Shown here: piece by piece, positions 20,490-32,186 of the stretch | Position numbering within the stretch: the stretch's first letter is position 1 | Layout of the letters: each line of letters starts with the position of its first letter | Program-made: the position numbers and the translations under genes | Notes under the pieces: model-generated | Seen by the model: only the letters and a program-made list of their open reading frames with translations | What the model was told of the DNA's origin: nothing | Database searches by the model: none | NCBI RefSeq assembly: GCF_004919095.1 | Contig: NZ_STGJ01000019.1 | Location: 1 to 61,768 of the forward strand | Source: Crenobacter intestini | GTDB taxonomy: Bacteria; Pseudomonadota; Gammaproteobacteria; Burkholderiales; Chromobacteriaceae | DNA: 61,768 nt | Direction: 5' to 3'

Positions 20490-21107
20490 TCAGCGTCGTC
20501 CCCTGCCCAGCAGGTAGATTTCGGTCGACCGGTCGCGGGAAGCCTTGGGCTTGCGCGTCACCACTTCGGTGAAGACCTCGCGCATCGCCTGGAGGTAAGG
20601 CTGGAAATCGCTGCCCTGAAATACCTTGACCAGAAAATGGCCGCCGGGTTTCAGCTGTTCGCGCGCAAATTCCAGCGCCAGTTCGCAAAGTAGAAAACTG
20701 CGCGCCTGGTCGGTGACGCTCATGCCTGACATGTTGGGTGCCATGTCCGATATTACAAGGTCGAGCTCGCGCCCGCCCAGCAAATCGACAAATTCGGCGA
20801 GTACCTCGTCTTCGCGAAAGTCACCCTGGATGAATTGCACGTCGGCGATCGGGTCCATCGGCAGGATGTCGAGCGCGAACACCCGGCCGCTGTCGCCGAC
20901 GATGCGCGCGGCGACCTGCGACCAGCTGCCCGGCGCCGAGCCCAGGTCGGCCAGCACCGTGCCCGGCCGGATCAGCTTGTCTTTCTCGTTGATTTCCAAC
21001 AGCTTGTACGCCGCGCGTGCGCGGTAGCCGTCGCGCTGCGCCTGCTGCACCCAGTGGTCGTTCACATGCTCGGCGAGCCACGCGTTGCTGCTCTTGCTTC
21101 TCTTCAT
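20490..21107 (-). CDS. rlmE: RlmE (FtsJ/RrmJ), 23S rRNA 2'-O-methyltransferase
   Basis: RlmE methylates the 2'-hydroxyl of U2552 in the A-loop of 23S rRNA. The 205-residue protein has the SAM loop [14 protein letters not shown] (about 49-62), the catalytic K-D-K-E set in family positions (including the Asp in [11 protein letters not shown] and the Lys in FLVKVFQG) and the typical basic N-terminus. It is the first gene of the rlmE-ftsH-folP-glmM run and is divergent from yhbY. Confidence 0.96.
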   Translation of the reverse strand: MKRSKSSNAWLAEHVNDHWVQQAQRDGYRARAAYKLLEINEKDKLIRPGTVLADLGSAPGSWSQVAARIVGDSGRVFALDILPMDPIADVQFIQGDFREDEVLAEFVDLLGGRELDLVISDMAPNMSGMSVTDQARSFLLCELALEFAREQLKPGGHFLVKVFQGSDFQPYLQAMREVFTEVVTRKPKASRDRSTEIYLLGRGRR

Positions 21108-21173
21108 ATCTTGTCCAAGCCGCCGTTCCGGGCGGCAAGTCCCTGTTTATCTGATATTTTCCACACACGGACA

Positions 21174-21203
21174 TGGGCAAAGCCCGCCGCTTTTGGGTAG
21201 AAT
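21174..21203 (+). promoter_or_regulatory. Predicted promoter of yhbY
   Basis: TGGGCA (21174-21179) and TAGAAT (21198-21203) are separated by 18 bases. The predicted leader to the ATG at 21229 is about 20 bases. The same TAGAAT -10 type is seen before mlaF. Confidence 0.45.
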
Positions 21204-21228
21204 CCCGTTTTGCTTTGCGAGCCTGACC

Positions 21229-21555
21229 ATGAAAATCGAACTTTCCTCGTTCGAGCGCACCTACCTGAAGGGTTTGGCGCACGGACTCTCGCCTGTCGTC
21301 ATGATAGGTAACAGCGGCCTGACCGAGTCGGTGATGCGCGAGATCGCGATCAACCTCGACGCGCACGAACTGATCAAGGTTCGCGTGCTCGGCGACGACC
21401 GCGACGCCCGCGTCGCCATGTTCGAGCAGATCTGCGACGAGCTGGGTGCCGCCCAGGTCCAGCATATCGGCAAGCTCCTGGTGCTGTGGCGCCCGTCCGA
21501 CAAGGAGCGCGTCGTGCTGCCCAAGAACAAGAAGGCGCTCAAGGCGATGCCCTGA
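21229..21555 (+). CDS. yhbY: YhbY, CRM-domain ribosome-associated RNA-binding protein
   Basis: YhbY binds pre-50S ribosomal particles and helps assembly of the large subunit. The 108-residue protein is a single CRM domain, with the LKGLAHGLSPVVMIGNSGLT segment split over its first two elements and the conserved basic loop IKVRVLG. I use the ATG at 21229; longer in-frame starts upstream would add sequence not found in the family. It is followed by a strong terminator. Confidence 0.93.
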   Translation: MKIELSSFERTYLKGLAHGLSPVVMIGNSGLTESVMREIAINLDAHELIKVRVLGDDRDARVAMFEQICDELGAAQVQHIGKLLVLWRPSDKERVVLPKNKKALKAMP

Positions 21556-21573
21556 ACGGGCGACGCCCGGAGC

Positions 21574-21603
21574 AAGGCGGTGGCGCGAGCCACCGCCTTT
21601 TTT
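21574..21603 (+). terminator. Terminator after yhbY
   Basis: A perfect 11-base stem (AAGGCGGTGGC / GCCACCGCCTT) closes a GCGA tetraloop and runs into a T-tract. It is 18 bases after the yhbY stop and just before the convergent DUF4149 gene. Confidence 0.92.
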
Positions 21604-21608
21604 AATGC

Positions 21609-22040
21609 CTAGCTGTCGCGGCGCATCACGTAAACGAGCGCCAGCAGGCTCTGCACCAGGTAGATCAGGCTGGAGATCGCGTGCCAGGTGGCGAAACCGC
21701 CGCCGAACAGGCCCTCGGCCGCCTGGTTCATCGACAGCTTCAGCTCGGCGATGATGGGGGTGACCGCGAAGTGGTTGACCACCGTGCACAAGAGCATGCC
21801 GGCGATCAGCCAGAACGTCCCCTCCTTCACGCCGCGCGCGCCGACGCGCCAGATGTAGTCGGCCAAGAGGAACACGCCGCACACCAGCCCGATCCACGCG
21901 AGGTTGGCGAACAGCTTGCCGGCGATCAGCCCCGCCGTCACCTTGTTAAGCGACGCGAACAGCACCGGCGCGACCATCAGGCCGACCATCCAGATTCCGC
22001 CCACCCAGAACGTGCGGGCCACTGCGCGCAAGCGATCCAT
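21609..22040 (-). CDS. DUF4149-type membrane protein
   Basis: The function is not known. The 143-residue protein has four hydrophobic helices (about 10-30, 42-62, 75-95 and 118-138) and the family-like opening RTFWVGGIWMVG and the motif LFANLAWIGL. Members of this TMEM205-like family often lie between greA and yhbY in betaproteobacteria, as here, which makes it a conserved but uncharacterised member of the block. Confidence 0.75.
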   Translation of the reverse strand: MDRLRAVARTFWVGGIWMVGLMVAPVLFASLNKVTAGLIAGKLFANLAWIGLVCGVFLLADYIWRVGARGVKEGTFWLIAGMLLCTVVNHFAVTPIIAELKLSMNQAAEGLFGGGFATWHAISSLIYLVQSLLALVYVMRRDS

Positions 22041-22065
22041 GCTCCTCCCTGCTGCTGCGTTTGCA

Positions 22066-22092
22066 CAACAAAACGCGCCCGGCGGGGCGCGT
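22066..22092 (-). terminator. Terminator after greA
   Basis: On the minus strand a perfect eight-base stem (ACGCGCCC / GGGCGCGT) is followed by TTTGTTG. It lies 19 bases past the greA stop and before the DUF4149 gene. Confidence 0.75.
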
Positions 22093-22111
22093 GTTCATCC
22101 TTTGCGACGGG

Positions 22112-22588
22112 TCAGATGTACTTGACGTCGAGGACTTCGTATTCGCGGATGCCGCCCGGCGCCATCACCTCGGCGACGTCGCCGGCTTCCTTGCCGATCA
22201 GCGCGCGCGCGATCGGCGAGTTGACCGACACCTTGCCGACCTTGATGTCGGCCTCGTCGTCGCCGACGATCTGGTAGACGACTTCGTCTTCGCTCTCCAG
22301 GTCCATCAGCTCGACGGTCGCGCCGAACACCACGCGGCCCTCCGCGTCCAGCGTGGTCGGGTCGATCACCTGCGCGTTCGACAGCTTGGCCTCGAGCTCG
22401 GCGATACGGCCCTCGACGAAGGCCTGGCGCTCCTTGGCCGCGTCGTATTCGGCGTTTTCGGACAAATCGCCGTGCGAGCGCGCTTCGGCGATGGCGGCGA
22501 TCACGTCTGGACGCTCGACGCTCTTGAGGTTCTGCAGCTCGTCCTTGAGCAGCTCCGCGCCACGCACGGTCAGCGGGACTTTATTCAT
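22112..22588 (-). CDS. greA: GreA, transcription elongation factor
   Basis: GreA rescues backtracked RNA polymerase by stimulating cleavage of the nascent transcript. The 158-residue protein has the N-terminal coiled-coil finger with the acidic tip motif [12 protein letters not shown] (about 44-55), whose Asp and Glu residues stimulate cleavage, and a C-terminal FKBP-like domain ending [10 protein letters not shown]. The ATG at 22588 matches the family start. It follows carB, with a terminator between them. Confidence 0.97.
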   Translation of the reverse strand: MNKVPLTVRGAELLKDELQNLKSVERPDVIAAIAEARSHGDLSENAEYDAAKERQAFVEGRIAELEAKLSNAQVIDPTTLDAEGRVVFGATVELMDLESEDEVVYQIVGDDEADIKVGKVSVNSPIARALIGKEAGDVAEVMAPGGIREYEVLDVKYI

Positions 22589-22623
22589 GCTTGAGTCTCC
22601 TGCGGACGGCCCGGCCGCCCTCG

Positions 22624-22664
22624 ATAAAAACACAAGCCGCCGTCTGGGTGAGACGGCGGCTTTT
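22624..22664 (-). terminator. Terminator between carB and greA
   Basis: A perfect 12-base stem (AAGCCGCCGTCT / AGACGGCGGCTT) closes a five-base loop; on the minus strand it is followed by GTGTTTTT. It ends the carB transcript. The stem contains GCCGTCT, the core of the neisserial DNA uptake sequence. Confidence 0.85.
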
Positions 22665-22734
22665 GCGATCAGCTTTTGCCTGATTGTACCGGCAAAACGC
22701 GGGCGCGACCAATAGCCGGCGCGCCCGACTGGCT

Positions 22735-25941
<3,207 letters not shown>

Positions 25942-25962
25942 GGTGTTCTCGTTGTTTGCTGT

Positions 25963-26619
25963 CTAGTTGAGTCCGGCGGACGCGAGCTTGGCGCCGAATC
26001 CGACGAACATCGCGCCGACCCCGCCCGTGGCGACCGACGCCAGGCGGCGGCGCGCGCGGAACGCGGCGGCCAGATGGCTGCCGGCCAGGATCAGGACCGT
26101 CAGGTAAGTCATGCTGCACACCTGCAAGATGGCGCCCAGCGCGGCGAAGGTCAGCGCCGGGTACGGGTAGGCCGGGTCGACGAACTGCACGAAAAACGAC
26201 AGGAAGAACAGGATGGCCTTGGGGTTCATCAGGCTGATCGACAGCGCGCGCCTGAACGGGCTCTTCGCGTCGACGCGCACGGACGCCGCGTCGGCGGCGG
26301 CCTCGGGCTGCGCCGGCGCGAAGAAGCTCTTCCACGCGCCGATCAGCATCTGCACACCTATCCACGCGAGGTAGGCGCCGCCCGAGTACTTGAGCACCGT
26401 AAAGAGCAGCGGCCACGCCTTGAGCACGCCGGCGGCGCCGCCGGCGGCCGCCAGCATCAGGATCGCGTCGCCGACGAACACGCCAAGCGCCCCCGCGAAG
26501 CCCGCCCTCACCCCGCGCTGCCCGGCGGCGGACAGCACGTAGAGCGAGTTCGGCCCCGGCAGCAGGATGATGAAGATCGTGCCGATCAGATAGGTCCAGG
26601 GATCGGTGATGCCCAGCAT
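25963..26619 (-). CDS. leuE: LysE/RhtB-family amino-acid exporter, LeuE-like
   Basis: This inner-membrane protein exports amino acids. The 218 residues form about six helices with the family signature LLPGPNSLYVLSAA near residue 19-32 and the later motif NPKAILFFLSFFVQF, both very like Escherichia coli LeuE, which exports leucine. The opening ITDPWTYLIGTIFIILLPGP and the ending MFVGFGAKLA also match that subfamily. It lies between carA and carB in the same direction, 31 and 21 bases away, so all three are probably one operon. The true substrate is not proved. Confidence 0.82.
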   Translation of the reverse strand: MLGITDPWTYLIGTIFIILLPGPNSLYVLSAAGQRGVRAGFAGALGVFVGDAILMLAAAGGAAGVLKAWPLLFTVLKYSGGAYLAWIGVQMLIGAWKSFFAPAQPEAAADAASVRVDAKSPFRRALSISLMNPKAILFFLSFFVQFVDPAYPYPALTFAALGAILQVCSMTYLTVLILAGSHLAAAFRARRRLASVATGGVGAMFVGFGAKLASAGLN

Positions 26620-26650
26620 GCTTGCCTCCTGTCTTGCCTGTGTTGGCCGC

Positions 26651-27778
26651 TTAGCCCTGCGCTTCCATCGCCGCGATGAAGCGGTCGAACAGGTAGGCGA
26701 CGTCGTGCGGCCCCGGGCTCGCTTCCGGGTGGCCCTGGAAGGAGAACGCCGGGCGGTCGGTCAGCGCGATGCCCTGTACCGTGCCGTCGAACAGCGAGCG
26801 GTGGGTCACGCGCACATTGGCCGGCAGGCTCGCCTCGTCGACCTGGAAGCCGTGGTTCTGGCTGGTGATCATCACGCGGCCGGAATCCAGGTCCTGCACC
26901 GGGTGGTTCGCGCCGTGGTGGCCGAACTTCATCTTGCTGGTCTTGCCGCCGGCGGCGAGCCCCAGCAGCTGGTGACCCAGGCAGATGCCGAACAGCGGCA
27001 CGCGCGCGGCCATCAGCTCGCCGATCGCGTCGATCGCGTAGGTGCAAGGCTCCGGGTCGCCCGGGCCGTTGGAGAGGAACACGCCGTGCGGATTGAGCGC
27101 GAGCACGTCGCGCGCCGGGGTCTTGGCCGGCACCACGGTCAGCTTGCAGCCGCGCTCGGCGAGCATGCGCAGGATGTTGTGCTTGACGCCGAAGTCGTAG
27201 GCGACGACGTGGTAGCGCGGCTCGCGCTGCTCGGTGTAGCCCTCGCCCAGCCGCCATTCGCGAGTGGTCCACGGGTAGGGCTCGCGGCAGCTGACCACCT
27301 GCGCGAGGTCCTGCCCGGCCATCGAGCCGAAGCCACGCGCCATCTCCAGCGCGTGCGCCTCGTCGATCTCGCCGGCCATGATGCAGCCGCCCTGCGCGCC
27401 CTTCTCGCGCAGGATGCGCGTCAGGTGGCGGGTGTCGATGCCGGCGATGGCGACGGTGCCGTTATCGCGCAGGTAGTCGGACAGCGACGAGGTCGCGCGG
27501 AAGTTGCTGTGGGTGAGCGGCAGGTCGCGGATGATCAGGCCGGATGCAAAAACGGCGCGGGATTCGGAGTCTTCCGGATTCGCGCCGACGTTCCCGATAT
27601 GCGGATAGGTCAGGGTGACGATCTGTTTGGTGTAGGACGGATCGGTCAGGATTTCCTGATAGCCCGTCATCGAGGTGTTGAACACCACCTCGCCCACGGT
27701 GTGGCCCGTGGCGCCGATGGCTTCACCGCGGAAGACGGTGCCGTCTGCCAGGGCAAGAATCGCTGGTACGGTAGGCAC
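26651..27778 (-). CDS. carA: CarA, carbamoyl-phosphate synthase small (glutaminase) subunit
   Basis: CarA hydrolyses glutamine and passes ammonia to CarB. The 375-residue protein has the CPSase small-chain N-terminal domain and a class I glutamine amidotransferase domain with the nucleophile Cys in [10 protein letters not shown] and the His/Glu pair in [11 protein letters not shown]. The start is a GTG at 27778. The gene heads a carA-leuE-carB operon. Confidence 0.97.
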   Translation of the reverse strand: MPTVPAILALADGTVFRGEAIGATGHTVGEVVFNTSMTGYQEILTDPSYTKQIVTLTYPHIGNVGANPEDSESRAVFASGLIIRDLPLTHSNFRATSSLSDYLRDNGTVAIAGIDTRHLTRILREKGAQGGCIMAGEIDEAHALEMARGFGSMAGQDLAQVVSCREPYPWTTREWRLGEGYTEQREPRYHVVAYDFGVKHNILRMLAERGCKLTVVPAKTPARDVLALNPHGVFLSNGPGDPEPCTYAIDAIGELMAARVPLFGICLGHQLLGLAAGGKTSKMKFGHHGANHPVQDLDSGRVMITSQNHGFQVDEASLPANVRVTHRSLFDGTVQGIALTDRPAFSFQGHPEASPGPHDVAYLFDRFIAAMEAQG

Positions 27779-27824
27779 TGGTTAGCTCCTGATTGTTGCT
27801 GATTCTTTGTCATTCTTATTGTGA

Positions 27825-27861
27825 CGAACGGGACCCGGCGCCTTGGCGCCTGTCCCGTTCG
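27825..27861. repeat. Long inverted repeat between carA and gspN
   Basis: CGAACGGGAC pairs with GTCCCGTTCG, ten bases exact, around an inner GGCGCC-TT-GGCGCC hairpin. It lies 52 bases past the gspN stop and may end the gsp operon, but no T-run follows on the minus strand. It could instead be a regulatory or processing site. Confidence 0.5.
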
Positions 27862-27913
27862 GTCAAACCTTGCCATGATAACCGCGACGTCACTGCGCCG
27901 CAACATGCAAACG

Positions 27914-28660
27914 TCAAATTGTGGCCCGTGCGCGCCAGCGTACGCTGGTCGGCCCGTCCGGCAGGCCCAGCATCAGCATCAACGGCTTGAGCGCCGGGTA
28001 GTCGGCTTCGGGGCTGGTGGCCTGCCCGCCGAAGTCCGGCAACTGGCCAGGTTGCCAGCTGCCCTGCCCGTCGATGGCGAGCGGACCTGCCAGCGTGGCA
28101 AGCTGCAAGGCGACGCGCTCGCCCGCGCCGCTCGCGGCGAGCCGGTAGCTGCCGAAGGGCTGGATGCGGGTCAGCGGCGAAGACGCGCCGCGCCATTCTA
28201 GCGTGGCCTCGCCGTCAAAACGGTCTGCCTGCCGGCCAAAGCGCCCGACGCTCAGCACCAGCACGCCGCCCAGCCGGGCGGCCCGCCAGGTGTCAGACAA
28301 TCCGGTCAGCGCCCCCACCGGCACGGCGGCGGAAAAACGCTCGAGCTGCCAGCCGTCCGGCCGCAGCGAGAGGCGCCCCTCGCCCGCGTCGCTCTCCAGC
28401 GTCCACGCCAGCGCCCCCTGCCACAGCGCCGCGCCCTGCCAATTCCAGCCAAGGCGCGAGGCGGGCAGCACCGTGCCGTCGTCGCCGACGAATACCGGCT
28501 GCGCCGAGCCGCGCCACAGCGTGCCCTCGGCGTCGGCGAGCCGCCAGCGCGCGCCGGTCGCCGCCGACAGCGGCACGTCGAGCCAACTGGCCGGCCACGC
28601 GGCGAGCACGCCCAGCACCAGCAGCAAGGCCACCAGCGCCGCCTGCCCTAGCCGCCTCAT
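27914..28660 (-). CDS. gspN: GspN, type II secretion system protein N
   Basis: GspN is an accessory inner-membrane protein of the type II secretion machine with a large periplasmic part. The 248-residue protein has one N-terminal membrane helix (about 6-27) and a beta-rich body with family-like motifs such as LWRGSAQPV and LGWNWQGAALWQG. Its ATG overlaps the gspM stop as ATGA. It is the last gene of the gsp operon. Confidence 0.82.
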   Translation of the reverse strand: MRRLGQAALVALLLVLGVLAAWPASWLDVPLSAATGARWRLADAEGTLWRGSAQPVFVGDDGTVLPASRLGWNWQGAALWQGALAWTLESDAGEGRLSLRPDGWQLERFSAAVPVGALTGLSDTWRAARLGGVLVLSVGRFGRQADRFDGEATLEWRGASSPLTRIQPFGSYRLAASGAGERVALQLATLAGPLAIDGQGSWQPGQLPDFGGQATSPEADYPALKPLMLMLGLPDGPTSVRWRARATI

Positions 28661-29169
28661 GCCTGTCCCCCCGCGTGGACGAGTACCGCGTCAAGGCGGA
28701 CCATGCCCGGGGTGCCGGTCGCGGTGGCGTCCAGCCGCACCACCCGCACCTGCGCGAGCGCAAGTTCGCCGCTGACGCGCATCCACTCGTCGAACGGCAC
28801 CTCGCCGCTGATGCGCACGCCCTCCTCGCCCTCGCGGCTCAACTGCCAGTTGCCCGAGAGCTTGCCCGTCAGCGTGCGCGTCACCAAGGGCTCCAGTTCG
28901 GCCGCCGGCAGCGCGGCCACCACCGGGGTGCGCTTGAGGCGCGCGGCCTCGTCCGACAGCGTGCGCGCGAGCGTCAGTTCGGCGTCCAGCCGCGCGACGC
29001 GCCCGCGATTATTCTCGACGTAGGCGCTCGCCGGCGACCACACCGCAAGGTCGAACACGCCGACCAGCAGCAGGACGGCGGCGGTGCCGACCAGCCACTG
29101 CTCGCGCCGGCTCAGCGCCCGGTAACGCGACTGCAGCGCCTTTTGCCATTGTTGCCAACGTCCCATCAT
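28657..29169 (-). CDS. gspM: GspM, type II secretion system inner-membrane platform protein
   Basis: GspM works with GspL, GspF and GspE in the inner-membrane assembly platform. The 170-residue protein has a short cytoplasmic segment, one helix (about 28-46), a coiled-coil stretch and a small ferredoxin-like periplasmic domain. I start at the ATG at 29169, whose ATGA overlaps the gspL stop; two alternative starts (29190 and 29166) are in frame. Confidence 0.85.
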   Translation of the reverse strand: MMGRWQQWQKALQSRYRALSRREQWLVGTAAVLLLVGVFDLAVWSPASAYVENNRGRVARLDAELTLARTLSDEAARLKRTPVVAALPAAELEPLVTRTLTGKLSGNWQLSREGEEGVRISGEVPFDEWMRVSGELALAQVRVVRLDATATGTPGMVRLDAVLVHAGGQA

Positions 29170-30281
29170 GGCTCCCCCGCCAATACCCATTCCTGCGCGC
29201 CACCCTCGCCGGCGCGCCGCGACAGCGCGACGCCCTGCCTCGCCAGCTGCGAGCGCCAGCGCGCGAAGGTCTCGTCCGGCACTTGCGCTGCGCGCAGCAC
29301 CACGCGCCCGTCTTCGATGTTCAATTGCTGTAGCGCGAGCGTGCTGCCGGCGACCTCGCCCAGGCGGGCGAGCAGGGCGGTGCCGTCCAGCCTGGCCGGC
29401 TGGCCGCGCTCGGCGCGCAAGCGGTCGAGCGCACGCAACATCGGCAAGGCGCTGTTGCCGGGCACGGCCTGGCTACCGGCCAGCGGCACGGCCAGCGCCT
29501 TGATTTCGGTGGTGAGCTGCTGCTTGCGCCAGGCAAGGTAGCCCGCCTCGCCCAGCAGCAGCGCCAGTTGCAAGGCGGCGAACAGCGCGAGCACCAGGCC
29601 ACTGCCCCGCAGCGCCGGCCCCCAGGTCCGCCACCAGCGCCCGGCGGCCAGTTCGCCGTGCGCGAAGTCGTACGCGGACGCGGCGCGGCCCGACACCCAC
29701 CCCGCGGCCGCCACGGATGGCGCCGCCCCGGGCGCACCGTCGCACGCCTGCAGGCGCGCCCACAGCGCGTCGCCCGCGGCGCCCGCGGGCAGATACCACG
29801 CGCCGACCTCGCCTTGGCGCGCGATGCGCCCGCCGTCCGCCGCCGCGGCAAGCTGCCAGCCCTCGGTCGCCGAGCCAAGCGTCTCCTCGGGGACGATGCG
29901 GTCGGGCGTACGCCCGAGGCTGCGCAGCATGGCCACCGCGCGGCGCACGCCGAACGCCTCGGTCACCGCGACCACATGCTCGCCACCGTCGGCCGGCCCC
30001 AGCGCATACAGGTTGGCCTGCACGTCGTTGGCGAGGCGCTCTTCCAGCGCGTAGCCGGCCGCCGCCTGCATGCGCTCGCGCGAGGCCCTGGGCAGCGCGG
30101 CGCGCAGGAACACCGTCCGCCCCGCCGGCAGCACCAGTTCGGTCTCGCCGGTGCGCGGCCACGCGGCCGGCTCGTCGTCGCCGCCGTCGAGCCGCTCGCC
30201 GCGCTCGCCCAGCAGCACCCAAGGGAGCGCCGTCTCGCTGTCCGGCCAGGCCGGCCGGTACATCAGTCTCAGGATGCTCAT
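29166..30281 (-). CDS. gspL: GspL, type II secretion system actin-like platform protein
   Basis: GspL links the cytoplasmic ATPase GspE to the periplasmic side of the machine. The 371 residues contain an N-terminal actin-like cytoplasmic part, a membrane helix near 245-265 and a periplasmic ferredoxin-like domain. The start MSILRLMYRPAW at 30281 overlaps the gspK stop as ATGA, which sets it apart from longer in-frame starts upstream. It overlaps gspM in the same way. Confidence 0.87.
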   Translation of the reverse strand: MSILRLMYRPAWPDSETALPWVLLGERGERLDGGDDEPAAWPRTGETELVLPAGRTVFLRAALPRASRERMQAAAGYALEERLANDVQANLYALGPADGGEHVVAVTEAFGVRRAVAMLRSLGRTPDRIVPEETLGSATEGWQLAAAADGGRIARQGEVGAWYLPAGAAGDALWARLQACDGAPGAAPSVAAAGWVSGRAASAYDFAHGELAAGRWWRTWGPALRGSGLVLALFAALQLALLLGEAGYLAWRKQQLTTEIKALAVPLAGSQAVPGNSALPMLRALDRLRAERGQPARLDGTALLARLGEVAGSTLALQQLNIEDGRVVLRAAQVPDETFARWRSQLARQGVALSRRAGEGGAQEWVLAGEP

Positions 30282-31231
30282 TCTTTCTCTCCGTCCGCGG
30301 GCGGCGGCGGCGCGAGTTCGCCGTCGCTGCGCCACATAAGACGCGTATCCCGGCTGTCGCGCACGATCAGTGCCGACACCGCCCTGTTGATCGGCGCGCG
30401 CTCGACGCGGCTTGCCAACAGGAAGTACTTGCTGGCGACGCCGATAGGCACGCCGTCGGCCACCCGCGCGTCGGCGGGCAGCCGCGCCTTGAAGTCCGCC
30501 ACGTCGGCGAACGGGTTGTCGACGCGCTGGCTGATCAGCCCCTGCAGGGCGCCGCCGCGCGCGCCCTCGATGAGCGCGCGAAGCAAAGGCTCGGTCGCGG
30601 TGTTCACGTTGACCGCGACAGGCTCGCTGCCCGGCAGCACCGACACGTGCGGCGCGAGCGTGGCGATCACCCCGGGCGTGTAGCCCTTGACCCACGCGAG
30701 TTGCCCCAGCCGCACAAGCGGCGCGTTCGCGCTCTGGTAAGGGCGCGGCTGCGTCAGGTACCACGCCGACTCGGCGCTGCCTGCACGCGCCTCGTCGTCG
30801 GCGTCCAGGTAGTCAGCCAGCGCGTCGGCAAGCGACACCGGCAGTTGCAACTCGGTCAGCAGCCGCCGGTAGAGCGAGAGCTGCGCCGGCACCCCCTGCC
30901 CGTTCTGCACCAGGTTGTTCAGGTTGAAGCGCCCCTGCGCGTCGGCCAACTGTCCACTGACGGCGACGCCCTGCGCGTCGGTCCTGGGCAAGGGTTGCGC
31001 CCACAACTCGGCTAGCGTGTCGGTGCCGGTCGTCTCGCCGTCGTAACGCAGCACCTCGATCGCCCAGCCTATGCCGCCGTCGGCGACCAGATTCGCCTGC
31101 GCGTTCGAGCGGTCGGCCTCGACCTGGCGCAGCCACAAGCCCTGCTGCCAGAGCACTACGGCCGCTGCCGTCGCCGCCATCGCGACGACCAGGAGCGCCA
31201 TCACCACCGCCATGCCGCGCTCGCGCCTCAT
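30278..31231 (-). CDS. gspK: GspK, minor pseudopilin
   Basis: GspK sits at the tip of the pseudopilus with GspI and GspJ. The 317-residue protein has a prepilin leader ending RERG followed by the methylated-helix segment MAVVMALLVVAMA. As known for GspK, the Glu at position +5 is missing (here Met). The large globular domain carries family motifs such as FNLNNLV and VNVNTATEPLLRAL. It overlaps gspJ by four bases and gspL by four bases. Confidence 0.93.
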   Translation of the reverse strand: MRRERGMAVVMALLVVAMAATAAAVVLWQQGLWLRQVEADRSNAQANLVADGGIGWAIEVLRYDGETTGTDTLAELWAQPLPRTDAQGVAVSGQLADAQGRFNLNNLVQNGQGVPAQLSLYRRLLTELQLPVSLADALADYLDADDEARAGSAESAWYLTQPRPYQSANAPLVRLGQLAWVKGYTPGVIATLAPHVSVLPGSEPVAVNVNTATEPLLRALIEGARGGALQGLISQRVDNPFADVADFKARLPADARVADGVPIGVASKYFLLASRVERAPINRAVSALIVRDSRDTRLMWRSDGELAPPPPADGEKE

Positions 31232-31815
31232 GGCAGGCTCCAGATCCGGCGCACTGTCTGCCCGCCAGGCAGGGTGACCGTCATCACCAGTGCGCGCGCG
31301 TCGCCAGGCGGCACGCCGTCCACCGGCCAGCGCGGGCTCTCGCGGTTGCCGGCAAACAGCACGGCAAAGCGCGCGCGCGTGTCGCCGCCTAAGAGCGGGT
31401 AGGTCTCGGGCACGGCCTCGCGCGCGAAACCCAGCGGCCGGCTCTGCCAGGACAACCCCTCGCCGTCGGCGAGGTAGACGCGCTCGATGCGGCCTGACGG
31501 GCTCTTGTTGCCGTAGGCAGACAGCACTAGCCGCTGCGCACCGTCGGCCGTCTCCTCCAGCGTCAGCGTGTCGGCGAGCTTAGCCGTGGGGGGCGGCACG
31601 GCAGCCGCCTGAGCCGCCGTCGGCAGCGCGGCGACGTCGGTCTCGACGCGGTGGAATACCCGCGCTAGGTCGGTCCAGCGCGCCGAGTAGGCGGTGAGCT
31701 GCTCGCGCGAGAGCATCAGCGCGGAAAACGCCTTGTAGCCCATCGCCGAGAGGATCGCGAGCAGGCTCATCGCGACCAGGATCTCGACCAGGGTCATGCC
31801 GCGCGCGCGCCTCAT
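31228..31815 (-). CDS. gspJ: GspJ, minor pseudopilin
   Basis: GspJ is a tip pseudopilin. The 195-residue protein begins with a prepilin leader RRARG and the processed segment MTLVEILVAMSLLA, with Glu at +5. The globular part carries the family-like motif WTDLARVFHRVETDVA. I chose the ATG at 31815, which overlaps the gspI stop by four bases and puts the cleavage site six residues in. Confidence 0.92.
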   Translation of the reverse strand: MRRARGMTLVEILVAMSLLAILSAMGYKAFSALMLSREQLTAYSARWTDLARVFHRVETDVAALPTAAQAAAVPPPTAKLADTLTLEETADGAQRLVLSAYGNKSPSGRIERVYLADGEGLSWQSRPLGFAREAVPETYPLLGGDTRARFAVLFAGNRESPRWPVDGVPPGDARALVMTVTLPGGQTVRRIWSLP

Positions 31816-32186
31816 CGCGGCCGCCTCACGAAACCGGTCAGCTCGGCGAGCGCGTAAGGCTCGGGCCCCGCGGCGAGGATGCGCACGACGACCCGCCTGA
31901 AGCCCGGGTTCGGCGTGTCGCTGACGTCGCGCTGCCAGCGCAGCGCCGGCGAGCCGTCGACCAGCACCACCTCGCCACTCGTGCCGCCGATATCGGGCCA
32001 CTCGCCCAGCGCCTTCATCGTCTCGATGCGGTTCTGCGCTTCCCAGCTCGCCAGCATGGAGAGGCGTAGCCGCTCGCTGTTGTCGGCGGCCAGCGCCGAG
32101 GCGCGCAACAGCGCGGTCAGCGCGATCGCCATGATGGCGAGCGCGACCAGCACCTCGAACAGGGTGAATCCTCGCGTGCGCTTCAC
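31812..32186 (-). CDS. gspI: GspI, minor pseudopilin
   Basis: GspI nucleates the tip complex with GspJ and GspK. The 124-residue protein starts at a GTG (32186) that overlaps the gspH stop as GTGA, and reads KRTRG then FTLFEVLVALAIMAIAL, a perfect prepilin cleavage site with Glu at +5. The rest is a small domain with ALRWQRDVSDTPNPGFRRV, typical of the family. A longer in-frame start would bury the leader. Confidence 0.92.
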   Translation of the reverse strand: MKRTRGFTLFEVLVALAIMAIALTALLRASALAADNSERLRLSMLASWEAQNRIETMKALGEWPDIGGTSGEVVLVDGSPALRWQRDVSDTPNPGFRRVVVRILAAGPEPYALAELTGFVRRPR

